Positions 18,131-27,026 of a stretch of 64,000 nt of DNA are shown here, one piece after another (position 1 is the stretch's first letter; each line of letters opens with the position of its first letter). The stretch is taken from assembly GCF_024298965.1 (NCBI RefSeq), contig NZ_CP085193.1:3100001-3164000 (forward strand), written 5' to 3'. Below the pieces are notes generated by a model, which worked only from the letters and a program-made list of their open reading frames with translations, did not search any database and was not told the origin of the DNA. The DNA comes from Streptomyces rapamycinicus NRRL 5491. GTDB taxonomy: Bacteria; Actinomycetota; Actinomycetes; Streptomycetales; Streptomycetaceae. The position numbers and the translations under genes are program-made.

Positions 18131-19033
18131 TCAGCTCTCGTCACCGGTCGCGGAGCGCGCACCGGAGGCACCCATGGCGCGGGCGTCCAGGCCGCCCAGG
18201 GTGTCCCCCGCCACCTCCGCGTTGTGCGCGTGTGCGAAGTGGTGCAGGCCGAAGACGGAATCCATGCCGGCCCTCATGCCTTGCAGGTCCTCCGCCTGGT
18301 TGACCGCCTTCTTGGCCAGCGCGAGGCCGAACCGGGGCATCGCGCCGATGCGTTCGGCGATCTCCAGCGTGTCTTCGAGCAGTCGCTCACGCGGCACCAC
18401 ACGGTTCACCATTCCCAGCTCGTAACAGCGTTGAGCGCTGATCCTGTCGCCGGTGAACAACAGCTCCTTGGCTGCCCTGGGATTCATCACCCACGGATGT
18501 GCGAAGTACTCCACCCCGGGGATTCCCATCCGGACCACGGGGTCGGCGAAGAAGGCGTCGTCGGAGGCGATGACGAAGTCGCACGCCCATGCCAGCATCA
18601 GCCCGCCGGCGATACAGGCGCCGTGCACCATCGCGATCATCGGTTTCGGAATCTCACGCCAACGTCGGCACATTCCCAGGTACACCTCGGATTCGCGGGC
18701 GAAGCGCTGGTCGCCGCCCTGCTTGTCCGTGTGGTCCCACCAGAGCACGGCCTTGCGGTCGAAGGACCGGTCCGTGTCCCGGCCGGGGGTGCCGATGTCG
18801 TGCCCGGCGCAGAAGTGCGGCCCGTTTCCCCCGAGCACGATGACCTTGACCCGCTCGTCGTCGACGGCGCGGGTGTACGCGGCGTCGAGCGCGTAGGTCA
18901 TGGCGGAGTTCTGCGCGTTGCGGTACTCGGGACGGTTGAGCCGGACGACCGCCACGTTTCCGACGCGCTCGTAGGTGACGACCGGGCCGTCGTTCATCGT
19001 CGCTCCGTCGGGCGTGTTCCAGGTGGCGGTCAC
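18131..19033 (-). CDS. Enoyl-CoA hydratase/isomerase family protein
   Basis: This 300-aa crotonase has VIVLGGNGPHFCAGHDIG and HGACIAGGLMLAWACDFV as oxyanion-hole regions. An inserted segment around WWDHTDKQGGDQRF makes it longer than standard hydratases. The GTG at 19033 overlaps the thiolase stop (GTGA), matching the cluster's coupling style. The ATG at 18997 is an alternative that removes 12 residues. The expected Glu pair is not obvious in MGIPGVEYFAHP, so hydratase activity is likely but not certain. It may act on a bulky acyl-CoA. Confidence 0.84.
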   Translation of the reverse strand: MTATWNTPDGATMNDGPVVTYERVGNVAVVRLNRPEYRNAQNSAMTYALDAAYTRAVDDERVKVIVLGGNGPHFCAGHDIGTPGRDTDRSFDRKAVLWWDHTDKQGGDQRFARESEVYLGMCRRWREIPKPMIAMVHGACIAGGLMLAWACDFVIASDDAFFADPVVRMGIPGVEYFAHPWVMNPRAAKELLFTGDRISAQRCYELGMVNRVVPRERLLEDTLEIAERIGAMPRFGLALAKKAVNQAEDLQGMRAGMDSVFGLHHFAHAHNAEVAGDTLGGLDARAMGASGARSATGDES

Positions 19034-20238
19034 GAAAGGCGTTCCAGGATCATGGCCATGCCCTGACCGCCGCCGACGCACATGCCGACCATCCCGACCT
19101 GCCGGTCGTTCCACTGGAGGGCGTTGATGAGCGTGGTGGTCATGCGGGCGCCGGTCATGCCGAACGGATGGCCGAGCGCGATGCCCCCGCCGTGCACATT
19201 CAGGCGTGCGGGGTCCACGCCGAGGTCCCGCGCGCTGGGGATGACCTGCGCGGCGAACGCCTCGTTCAGCTCGACCAGGTCGATGTCCCCGATCGACATA
19301 CCGGCCCGTGCCATGGCCTGGCGGCAGGCGTCGACCGGCCCGAGGCCCATGATCTCGGGCGACAGGGCGCTCACTCCGGTGGAGACGATACGGGCCAACG
19401 GAGTCGCCCCGAGTTCGGCGGCCTTGCGGTCGGACATGATCACCAGGGCCGCCGCGCCGTCGTTGAGCGGGCAGCAGTTGCCCGCCGTGACGGTGCCGTC
19501 GGGCCGGAACACCGGCTCCAGCCCGCTCAGGCCCTCCATCGTCACACCGGGGCGGGGGCCGTCGTCCTGGGAGACGACGGTTCCGTCCGGGAGCGTGACC
19601 GGTGTGATATCGCGTTTCCAGAACCCGCTCGCGATCGACTCCTCGGCCCGGCTCTGGCTGCGCAGGGCGAACTCGTCCTGCTCCGTCCTCGACACCCCCC
19701 GCAGCTCGGCCACGTTCTCGGCGGTGTGTCCCATCGCGATGTAGACGTCCGGGAGGGTCCCCCGCTCCCGCGGGTCGCGCCAGGGGCGGTCGGCCCGTTC
19801 GGTGCGGGCCGTCGCCTCGGCGAACACGTCGTTCTTGGTGTCGGGCAGTCCGTCCGCCTTGCCCTGGCCGTAACGGCTGACGGTCTCGACACCGGCGGCC
19901 ACGAAGGCCTCGCCCTCCCCCGCCCTGATCGCGTGGAAGGCCATTCGGGCGGTCTGGAGGCTGGAGGAGCAGTAGCGGTTCACGGTGGTGCCCGGAACCC
20001 GGTCCATACCGGCGAGCACACCGACCACCCGGGCGATGTTGTAGCCCTGCTCACCCGCGGGCTGCGCACACCCGATCATCAGGTCGTCCAGCTCGTGCGG
20101 ATCCAGCTGCGGGACCTTGGCCAGCGCCTCCTTCACCATCAGGGCGGCGAGGTCGTCCGGGCGGGTGTCCCGGAGCGCCCCTTTACGGGCGCGGCCTATC
20201 GGGGAGCGTGCGGTCGCGACGACGACTGCCTCGGGCAT
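19030..20238 (-). CDS. Acetyl-CoA acyltransferase (thiolase)
   Basis: The 402-aa degradative-type thiolase catalyses CoA-dependent cleavage of a 3-ketoacyl-CoA. It has the nucleophilic Cys in NRYCSSSLQT near residue 90, the catalytic His in GGGIALGHPFGMTG, and the second Cys in GMCVGGGQGMA near the C-terminus. AAGGAG lies 7 nt before the ATG at 20238. It precedes and is coupled to a crotonase, and the MaoC hydratase, SDR and ligase genes lie just upstream, giving a complete beta-oxidation set. Confidence 0.93.
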   Translation of the reverse strand: MPEAVVVATARSPIGRARKGALRDTRPDDLAALMVKEALAKVPQLDPHELDDLMIGCAQPAGEQGYNIARVVGVLAGMDRVPGTTVNRYCSSSLQTARMAFHAIRAGEGEAFVAAGVETVSRYGQGKADGLPDTKNDVFAEATARTERADRPWRDPRERGTLPDVYIAMGHTAENVAELRGVSRTEQDEFALRSQSRAEESIASGFWKRDITPVTLPDGTVVSQDDGPRPGVTMEGLSGLEPVFRPDGTVTAGNCCPLNDGAAALVIMSDRKAAELGATPLARIVSTGVSALSPEIMGLGPVDACRQAMARAGMSIGDIDLVELNEAFAAQVIPSARDLGVDPARLNVHGGGIALGHPFGMTGARMTTTLINALQWNDRQVGMVGMCVGGGQGMAMILERLS

Positions 20239-20270
20239 GGTGACTCCTTCGGACTCGGTGGTGAGGGGGT

Positions 20271-20735
20271 TCAGGGGACGAGGAACCGTACGGTCTCGGC
20301 GACGCAGGCCGGCTTGGCCTCGCCCTGGATTTCGAGGGTGTACCGGATCACCGCCCGCACCCCGGCGTCCGTGTCCTCGATCCGCGCCAGCTCGGCGGTG
20401 GCCCGGATGCGGGAACCCGCCGTGACCGGATGGGGGAACCTCACCTTGTTCGTTCCGTAGTTGATCGCCATCCGCACTCCGTCGACCCGGAAGATCCGGC
20501 CGCCCAGCAGCGGGATGAGCGAGAGCGTGAGGTATCCGTGCGCGATCGTCGCCCCGTAGGGACCGGCCGCGGCCCTGACAGGGTCGACGTGGATCCACTG
20601 TGTGTCCCCGGTGACGTCCGCGAAGGCGTCGATCCGCTGCTGGGTGATCTCCAGCCAGTCGCCGACGCCGAGGAGTTGTCCCCGCGCGGCACGGAATTCC
20701 TCAAGGGTGCCGAAGACGCGCGTCGGGGCCGTCAT
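20271..20735 (-). CDS. MaoC-type enoyl-CoA hydratase
   Basis: The 154-aa hot-dog fold protein has the hydratase-2 motif: ITQQRIDAFADVTGDTQWIHVDP (Asp and His near residues 41 and 47), followed by IAHGYLTLSLIPLL. It is expected to hydrate a 2-enoyl-CoA to the (3R)-hydroxyacyl-CoA, which the adjacent MFE-2-like SDR could oxidise. The start overlaps the stop of that SDR gene (ATGA), so they are coupled. The length is normal for single-domain MaoC proteins. Confidence 0.9.
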   Translation of the reverse strand: MTAPTRVFGTLEEFRAARGQLLGVGDWLEITQQRIDAFADVTGDTQWIHVDPVRAAAGPYGATIAHGYLTLSLIPLLGGRIFRVDGVRMAINYGTNKVRFPHPVTAGSRIRATAELARIEDTDAGVRAVIRYTLEIQGEAKPACVAETVRFLVP

Positions 20736-21631
20736 GAGCGCGGCGCTCCGTCGATCCGGCTGTTGGGCCGGGCCTTCGCCACCAGCGCCGGCAGTGCGTC
20801 GTCCAGTTCCTCGGCCTCCCAGCGGCCCTGCTTGACCAGGGTGGGTCCCTTGACCCAGGTCTCGGCCACGCTGATCTCGCCGCCCTTGACGGTGATCACG
20901 CGGCCGGTGACGCCCTCGCTGTGCGGGCTCGCCAGCCATACGACGACGGGCGAGATGTTCGCCGGCGATCCGACGTCGAACCCGGTCCGGGCGCTCTCCT
21001 CCCGCACCTGGGCCGTATAGCTCGCCACATCCTCCGTCATACCGGTCAGCGCGGTCGGCGCGACCGCGTTCACACCGACGCCCAGACGGGCGAGTTCGTC
21101 CGCGGCGGTGACGGTGAACGCGGCGATTCCCGCCTTCGCGGCCGCGTAGTTCGTCTGGCCCACGTTGCCGAACAGGCCGGAGGGGGATGAGGTGTTCACG
21201 ATCCGGGGATGCGGTGTCGGAGTCCCGGCCTTACTCCGTTCGCGCCAGTACGCCGCGGCGTGCCGGGCGACGCAGAACGTTCCGCGCAGATGGACCTCGA
21301 TGACCGCGTCCCATTGCTCGGGGCCCATGGTGACCAGCATCTTGTCCCTCAGGATGCCCGCGTTGTTCACCACGGCGTGCAGGTCGCCGAACTCCTCGAC
21401 CGCCGCCCTGACCAGCCGCAGGGCCGCGTCCCAGTCGGAGACGTCGCCCCGGTGGGCGATCGCCTCACCGCCCAGCTCGCGGATCTCCTGAACCACTCCG
21501 TCCGGGGATGCCACGTCGTTCACCACCACCGTGGCGCCCTGGCGGGCGAACTCCAGGGCGTGCTCCCGGCCAATCCCGGTCGCCGCTCCGGTGACGATCA
21601 CCACCCGGCCCACGCACACTCCCCGTGTCAT
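20732..21631 (-). CDS. SDR, MFE-2/HSD17B4-like (3R)-hydroxyacyl-CoA DH
   Basis: The 299-aa SDR has TGAATGIGREHALEFARQGA and VVVNDV, the pattern of the dehydrogenase unit of peroxisomal multifunctional enzyme type 2. NNAGILRDKM and TNYAAAKAG (catalytic Tyr/Lys) follow. The C-terminal 60-residue extension beyond the SDR core is usual for this group. It fits oxidation of the (3R)-hydroxy product of the adjacent MaoC protein. It has 4-nt overlaps on both sides (ligase upstream, MaoC downstream). A start at the internal VGRVVIVTGAA is possible. Confidence 0.87.
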   Translation of the reverse strand: MTRGVCVGRVVIVTGAATGIGREHALEFARQGATVVVNDVASPDGVVQEIRELGGEAIAHRGDVSDWDAALRLVRAAVEEFGDLHAVVNNAGILRDKMLVTMGPEQWDAVIEVHLRGTFCVARHAAAYWRERSKAGTPTPHPRIVNTSSPSGLFGNVGQTNYAAAKAGIAAFTVTAADELARLGVGVNAVAPTALTGMTEDVASYTAQVREESARTGFDVGSPANISPVVVWLASPHSEGVTGRVITVKGGEISVAETWVKGPTLVKQGRWEAEELDDALPALVAKARPNSRIDGAPRS

Positions 21632-23253
21632 CCGTCGTTCACCTCACTCGGTGTGTCCAGGTCCGTCAGCAACTGCTTGACCATGGGCTTGTTGTGCTTG
21701 CCGAACTCGGTCTTCGGCAGCTCCGCCACCAGCACGATCCGCTCCGGGTGGGACTGACGCGGTACGTCGCGCTCCGCCAAGAGCCCAGTGAGGTCGGCCA
21801 GGGTCGGCTCGCTTCCGGGGCGGGGCACGACGACCGCGACCGCCTGCTCCCCGAGCCGGGGGTGCGGCATGCCCACGACGGTGATATCGACGACGTCAGG
21901 GTGCTGGACGAGGAGACGCTCGAGCTCCAGCGGGTCGATGTTGATACCGCCGCGCCGGATCACGTCCTTGAGCCGGCCCACGTAGCGCACGAACCCCAAG
22001 TCGTCGATGGACATGATGTCCCCCGTGCGCAGATATCCGTCACGGGTCACCGCCTCCGCGGTGAGATCGGGGCGCTGGAGGTAGCCCAGCATCAGGGACG
22101 GGCCTCGCACCAGGTATTCGCCCACGTCGCCACCGCCTTCGATGAAGCACTCGACGCCGTCGAAGGGGAGGCCGTCGCGCGCCATGCGGACGTCCTGAGC
22201 GGCGTCCGCCGGCATCACCGCGTGGCCCACGCATTCGGTGAGACCGTACATGCGCCGGATCCGGAGGCCGAGCCGCCGTTCGGCGGCCGCGTACCGCTCG
22301 TCGGAACCGGACCCCGCGCTCAGGCCGCGCACCGACGACCACAACGACACGTCCTCGTCGTCGAGTTGCAGCAGGTCGTAGATGTGGGTGCCGGACATCA
22401 GGCACCAGGTCACGCCGTGCCGGCTGACGGCGCGGCCGGTCTCGTGCACCTCCCAACGGGCGACGGGCAGCACCGAGGCACCGGCGATGATCGGCGCGAA
22501 GAGGGTGAAGATGGTCCCGCTCGCATGCCCGAAGGGACCGGTCGACAGGACCACGTCCGACGGGGACAGACCGCACCGCTCGACATACTGGGTGGCCGCG
22601 TAGACGGCGGCGTTCTCGGAGTGCATCACGACCTTGGACGGGCCCGTGGTGCCGCCGGTGGAGAGCAGAAGGAAGGGTGCGCCGGTGTCGGTGTCGGCTA
22701 CCTCGGCCGGGTCGAAACCCGAGCCCGCAGAGGCCACATCGGGCAGTTCGGACGCCCAGGCCGGCGCGTGTGCGGCGTCCGTGAGGACGAGGGTGCGCAG
22801 GCTCGGCGCGTCCTTCGCCAGGTCCTCGGCCGTGCCTCTCCAGTCCCGCTTGGCCAGGACCCGGCCGGAGATCACCGCGACCTCCGCATGGGTCACGTCC
22901 AGCAGGCCCAGGAGCTGGGACCGGGTGGCCCGGCTCGGCAGCGGGGCCAGTGTAGCGCCGACGCACGAGGCGGCGGCCACGACCGCGGTCGCCTCCCATC
23001 CGCTGACGAGGGGAGCCACCACCGTATCCCCCGGGCCGACTCCGCGATCGAGCAGAAAGGCGGCGAAACGGCGGGCCGCGGTGGCGACTTCGGCGTACGT
23101 CCTGGCGTCGTCCCCCACATACAGCGGGGCGTCCGGGGTTCGCCGGGCCCGCTCGGCGAGGATCCGCATCAAACCGGTGTCCTGCCACAGGCCGAGGTTC
23201 CGGTACGACGCCTGGAGCTCCGCCGGCAGGAGCGGATGTGAGCTAGGACTCAT
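21628..23253 (-). CDS. AMP-forming acyl-CoA synthetase
   Basis: This adenylate-forming ligase of about 541 aa carries LLLSTGGTTGPSKVV (P-loop), RRMYGLTECVGH, GYLRTGDIMSID, the hinge RLKDVIRRGGINI, and the C-terminal catalytic Lys in PKTEFGKHNKP. It activates a carboxylic acid to the CoA ester, the entry step of the cluster. The ATG at 23253 and an in-frame GTG at 23262 are both possible; they overlap the end of the upstream SDR gene. The substrate is unknown, and the divergent binding-pocket region does not match common fatty-acid or benzoate ligases that I can recall. Confidence 0.9.
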   Translation of the reverse strand: MSPSSHPLLPAELQASYRNLGLWQDTGLMRILAERARRTPDAPLYVGDDARTYAEVATAARRFAAFLLDRGVGPGDTVVAPLVSGWEATAVVAAASCVGATLAPLPSRATRSQLLGLLDVTHAEVAVISGRVLAKRDWRGTAEDLAKDAPSLRTLVLTDAAHAPAWASELPDVASAGSGFDPAEVADTDTGAPFLLLSTGGTTGPSKVVMHSENAAVYAATQYVERCGLSPSDVVLSTGPFGHASGTIFTLFAPIIAGASVLPVARWEVHETGRAVSRHGVTWCLMSGTHIYDLLQLDDEDVSLWSSVRGLSAGSGSDERYAAAERRLGLRIRRMYGLTECVGHAVMPADAAQDVRMARDGLPFDGVECFIEGGGDVGEYLVRGPSLMLGYLQRPDLTAEAVTRDGYLRTGDIMSIDDLGFVRYVGRLKDVIRRGGINIDPLELERLLVQHPDVVDITVVGMPHPRLGEQAVAVVVPRPGSEPTLADLTGLLAERDVPRQSHPERIVLVAELPKTEFGKHNKPMVKQLLTDLDTPSEVNDG

Positions 23254-24022
23254 GACCACCATCCACGAGGAGAGACATACCCGTCACGTAGGACGCCGCG
23301 TCGCTGGCGAGGAACCTGACCACGCGGGCGACCTCCTTGGCCTCCGCCCACCGGCCCATGGGAATCTGGGCGATCGACCGGTCACGGAATTCCCGCTGCT
23401 GCTGCGCCGCGGTCAGATCGGTTTCCACGAGATGGGGCGCGACCAGGTTGGCGCGCGCGCCGGACGGGGCGAGCTCACGTGCCAGGGTCTTGGTGAGCCC
23501 CACGAGCGCGTGCTTGCCCGACACGTACGCCGACAGCGCCGGCCGGCCGTGGAACGACGCGCTCGACCCCACGGTGACAATGTTCCTGCCGGTGCCGCCG
23601 GGAGCGGACCGCCAGTTCCGCATCACGGCCCGGGACGCCAGGAAGACGCTGGTCAGGTTCAGCTCGATGGTCTTGCGCCAGCCGTCGGCCCGGATGTCGG
23701 GGAGCGGCACCTTGAACGGCGCCCCGCCCACGTTGTTGACCAGGACGTCGACGCGACCGAACCGGTCCACCGCCCGCGCCACCATGGCCTCCGCGGCCTC
23801 CTCGTCGGTCATGTCGGCCACCACGCACTCGACGGCGCTCCCGAGCGCGGCGATGCCGTCCCGTGCGGCCTCGAGGGCCTCCGGCCGACGGGCGGCCAGG
23901 ACGATCCCCTCGGCCCCGGCCTCGGCGGCCTCCACCGCGATTGCCTTTCCGATACCGCGGCTGGCGCCGGTGACCAGCACCACCTTTCCCTCCAGCCGGA
24001 AGGGCGTGTCCGAGGCGTTCAC
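23243..24022 (-). CDS. Short-chain dehydrogenase/reductase
   Basis: The 259-aa SDR shows TGASRGIGKAIAV, VNNVGGAPF, TVGSSASFHG and the YVSGK catalytic pair. It ends SYVTGMSLLVDGG. LAARRPEAL after beta-2 suggests NADP(H) preference. The GTG start overlaps the stop of the upstream hydrolase gene by 4 nt (GTGA). The family-typical N-terminus confirms this start over the longer reading. It is likely a 3-ketoacyl reductase or dehydrogenase of the pathway. Confidence 0.87.
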   Translation of the reverse strand: MNASDTPFRLEGKVVLVTGASRGIGKAIAVEAAEAGAEGIVLAARRPEALEAARDGIAALGSAVECVVADMTDEEAAEAMVARAVDRFGRVDVLVNNVGGAPFKVPLPDIRADGWRKTIELNLTSVFLASRAVMRNWRSAPGGTGRNIVTVGSSASFHGRPALSAYVSGKHALVGLTKTLARELAPSGARANLVAPHLVETDLTAAQQQREFRDRSIAQIPMGRWAEAKEVARVVRFLASDAASYVTGMSLLVDGGHES

Positions 24023-24750
24023 CCCTGGCCCCGCACGACGATCGCTCGCAGGTGTTCCAGCCACCGGACCACCTCCTCGGCATGGTCCACGAACGGCATG
24101 TGCGCCGCCGATCCGACGGGTACGAGCGCGCCCCCGGTCCGCTCCGTGAGGGCGATGTGGTCCCGGAGCGAGACCGACCGGTCGAAACCCCCGCGGAGCA
24201 CGAGCGTCATCGGCTGGGCGACGGCCGGGTCGATCCGCGGCCGGTGGTCGCGGATGGCCCGCAGATGCCGGGCCATCGTGCCCGCCTCGCGCGATTCGAA
24301 GTCGGCCACCACGGCCCTGAGGTGCTCAGGTTCCGAGTCGGGGCCGACGCAGCGCCGCGCCGTCTCGGCGAACATGGCCGCGCCCTTGGTGTCAACACGC
24401 TTGATCAGCTCCTCGGAGACGGGGAATTCCCAGCCCGCGGCGAGCAGCATCAGACCTGCCACGGGCATACGCTGAGCGCATTCGAGCGCCACCAGCGCAC
24501 CGAGGGAATTCCCGACCAGGACGCGCGGGGCCGGCATCAGCAGGAGCGACGCTTCGAGCGCGTCGGCCATCGCGGGGACGCTCTCGACGTCCGGCAGGGC
24601 CGACACCATGCCAGAGAAACGTTTCGCTACGGGCTGCCACAGCGTGGCGCCGCCGCCGGCGCCGGGCAGGAACGCCCAGGACACGGTGGCCCCCCGACCG
24701 TCTCGCGCGAGGCCGTCGTGGATGAGATCGGTCGCCTCGTCGATGCTCAT
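24019..24750 (-). CDS. Alpha/beta hydrolase
   Basis: The 243-aa product has a hydrolase fold with WAFLPGAGGG (oxyanion loop), the nucleophile elbow VGNSLGALVALE (Ser near residue 81) and a late His in SAAHMPFVDHAEEVVRWLEHL. The ATG at 24750 overlaps the stop of the phosphotransferase-like gene (ATGA). It could act as a thioesterase, C-C hydrolase or lactonase in the pathway. The short cap gives no more specific clue. Confidence 0.83.
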   Translation of the reverse strand: MSIDEATDLIHDGLARDGRGATVSWAFLPGAGGGATLWQPVAKRFSGMVSALPDVESVPAMADALEASLLLMPAPRVLVGNSLGALVALECAQRMPVAGLMLLAAGWEFPVSEELIKRVDTKGAAMFAETARRCVGPDSEPEHLRAVVADFESREAGTMARHLRAIRDHRPRIDPAVAQPMTLVLRGGFDRSVSLRDHIALTERTGGALVPVGSAAHMPFVDHAEEVVRWLEHLRAIVVRGQG

Positions 24751-25718
24751 GCCATCAGCTCCATCCCGACGTCGATGAGTCCGGGAATGGTTCTCGTCAG
24801 TCCCTCGTACACGGGGTCGATACGCCTTCCGCGTCGGTGCAGTCCCAGGTTGTAGCCGAGGATGGCCGCGTACTTGTGACACGTCGCGGCGAGGACGTAC
24901 TCAAAGTGTGATTCGTCCGCCATCGCCACCATGTCCGCCAGGGGGATCGCGGCCGCCGCACCGCTGTAGCGCTCCCCGAACCGTTCGCGGATCGCGAGCA
25001 GGCACAGGCCGGCTTTGTCCGACGCCGTGACGCCCAGGTGCGCGATCTCCCAGTCGAGGACCGCGGCCACGGCGCCCCCGCGGAAGACCAGGTTGCCCGG
25101 GTGGTAGTCACCGTGCACGAGCCGGACCCGGCCGGGGGCGGGCGTACCCCCCAGCAGCTTCGCCTCCAGCTCCGGGGCGCGGTGCACCAGCTCGGCGGGG
25201 GCGCGCTCGCGCAGTGCCGCCCATCGGCGGACCTCGGCCGCGGGCTCCGTCACCGGTTCGTCGCCGATCCCGGTGGCCGGGGGTGGCACGGCGCCGATCA
25301 GGTCGATCGTCTCGAAGGCGGCGCGCATCAGAGCGTGCGGAGTCATCCTCTCCAGGGCCGTATTCAGATGATCTCCTTCGACCTTGGCCATGAGCACGAA
25401 TGGCCGTCCGTCGATCACCGGGTCGGCGGAGAAGGCGAGGATCTCCGGCACGGGTACGGGGGTCGATGCCAGCGTGTCCATGATGCGGGCCTGCCGTGCC
25501 ACATCGGCGGGACCGACCGGCCGGGCCCCCGACGGGGGCAGCCGCAGGACGGCCTCGGTCCGCCGGCCCTCCCGTTCGGCCTCGACCCAGTAGGTGAAGC
25601 CCGAATGGCTGTCCGGGATGGCCCGCAGCGACACGTCCCGTGCCCCGGGCCAGGCGGCCTCGAGTGCCGCGGCGAGCACCGGGAGGCCGGACGGCCTCGC
25701 CGTCGGTTCAGTCGTCAT
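24747..25718 (-). CDS. Phosphotransferase (APH)-family kinase-like protein
   Basis: The 323-aa protein has a choline/aminoglycoside kinase fold. The Brenner-type catalytic loop is LVHGDYHPGNLVF and the metal-binding segment is VLDWEIAHLG. In actinobacteria such genes often sit beside acyl-CoA dehydrogenase genes in fatty-acid or sterol catabolic operons, as here. The true substrate of these versions is not known, and antibiotic resistance should not be assumed. It overlaps the dehydrogenase gene by 11 nt and the hydrolase gene by 4 nt. Confidence 0.88.
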   Translation of the reverse strand: MTTEPTARPSGLPVLAAALEAAWPGARDVSLRAIPDSHSGFTYWVEAEREGRRTEAVLRLPPSGARPVGPADVARQARIMDTLASTPVPVPEILAFSADPVIDGRPFVLMAKVEGDHLNTALERMTPHALMRAAFETIDLIGAVPPPATGIGDEPVTEPAAEVRRWAALRERAPAELVHRAPELEAKLLGGTPAPGRVRLVHGDYHPGNLVFRGGAVAAVLDWEIAHLGVTASDKAGLCLLAIRERFGERYSGAAAAIPLADMVAMADESHFEYVLAATCHKYAAILGYNLGLHRRGRRIDPVYEGLTRTIPGLIDVGMELMA

Positions 25719-26994
25719 GGTCGCTCCGTGCCAGTACGTCGGCGGCGAAGTCCGCCGCAGCGGCGCGCCGGGTGGGCACGTGGTCGGACGGCCACGGCCC
25801 CTCCGGAGCCGTGTAGCCCTTGAGGACCTGCCGGGCGACGGCGGTCTTGTGGACCTCGTCCGCACCGTCCACGAAGCGGGCCGCGCGGGCGCGGCGGTAC
25901 ATGTGCTCCAGCGGCAGGTCACCGGAGAAGCCCAGCGCTCCGTTGGCCTGGATCGCCCGGTCGATGACGCGGTTCAGCACCTCGGCACCGAAGTATTTGA
26001 TCATGGCGATGTCGGTCTTCGCCGCCGCCGCTCCTTGCGTGTCGATGACCCAGGCCGCCTTCAGGGTCATCAGCCGGGCGGCCGTCAGCTCCGCGGTGCT
26101 GTCGGCGATCCACGACCGGACCAGGTCGGATTCGGCGAGCGGACGGCCCCGGACCTCCCGTTGCAGCACGCGCTCACACATGATGTCCAGGGCACGCTGG
26201 GCCTGGCCCAGCCATCGCATGCAGTGATGGATCCGGCCGGGCCCGAGGCGCATCTGTGCGATCTTGAAACCGTCGCCCACGCCGCCGAGGATGTTGGCCG
26301 CGTCGATGCGGCAGTTGTCGTATCGCACCTCGGGATGGCCGAACCCCAGGCGCTCCGCACCGATCATGGTCGGGACGTTGCGGACCACATGGAGCCCCGG
26401 GGCGTCCTTCGGCACGATGAACATCGACGCCCGTCGGTGCGGTCGTTCGTCCGGGTCGGTGACGGCCATGACGATGAGGAAGTGCGCGGCCATCGCGTTG
26501 GAGCTGAACCACTTGTGCCCGTTGATCAGCCAGGTGCCTCCGTCACGGATGGCCGTGGTGCTCATCCGGGTGGGGTCCGACCCGGCGTTGTCCGGCTCGG
26601 TCATCGAGAACGCCGACCACATCCGGCCGTCGAGCAGCGGGTGGAGCCAGGTCTCCTTCTGCTCGGGCGTGCCGGCGAGGGCGAGGATCTCGGCATTGCC
26701 GGAGTCCGGGGCCTGACAGCCGAAGGCGTACGGGCCCCAGAACGACGTGCCGATGATCTCGTTGAGCTGTGCCAGCCTGACCTGGCCGAGCCCTTGCCCG
26801 CCGACCTCGGGCGGGAGGTGAGCCGCCCACAGGCCGCGCGACTTCACCTCCGCCTGAACCGCCCGCAGAACGGCCTCGAACTCCTCGTCCTCCACATCGA
26901 GGACTTCCAGCGGCCACACATGGGTCTTCATGAACTGCCGGACCCAGCTCAGCTCACGTTCGAACGCCGGATCCGCCGCGAACACCCCGGACAT
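25708..26994 (-). CDS. Acyl-CoA dehydrogenase family protein
   Basis: The 428-aa flavoprotein has FSMTEPDNAGSDPTRM (FAD-contact loop), NGHKWFSSNA, and a C-terminal QANGALGFSGDLPLEHMYR plus VDGADEVHKTAVAR, in the pattern of ACAD11-like enzymes. Its pairing with an APH-family gene also mirrors ACAD10/11, where kinase and dehydrogenase domains act on 4-hydroxyacyl-CoAs. That makes a similar two-step dehydroxylation possible here. The ATG at 26994 has GGAGG 10 nt upstream. Confidence 0.9.
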   Translation of the reverse strand: MSGVFAADPAFERELSWVRQFMKTHVWPLEVLDVEDEEFEAVLRAVQAEVKSRGLWAAHLPPEVGGQGLGQVRLAQLNEIIGTSFWGPYAFGCQAPDSGNAEILALAGTPEQKETWLHPLLDGRMWSAFSMTEPDNAGSDPTRMSTTAIRDGGTWLINGHKWFSSNAMAAHFLIVMAVTDPDERPHRRASMFIVPKDAPGLHVVRNVPTMIGAERLGFGHPEVRYDNCRIDAANILGGVGDGFKIAQMRLGPGRIHHCMRWLGQAQRALDIMCERVLQREVRGRPLAESDLVRSWIADSTAELTAARLMTLKAAWVIDTQGAAAAKTDIAMIKYFGAEVLNRVIDRAIQANGALGFSGDLPLEHMYRRARAARFVDGADEVHKTAVARQVLKGYTAPEGPWPSDHVPTRRAAAADFAADVLARSDHDD

Positions 26995-27026
26995 GTCGTG
27001 CACTCCTCCCGCGTGCCGGATGGGGG

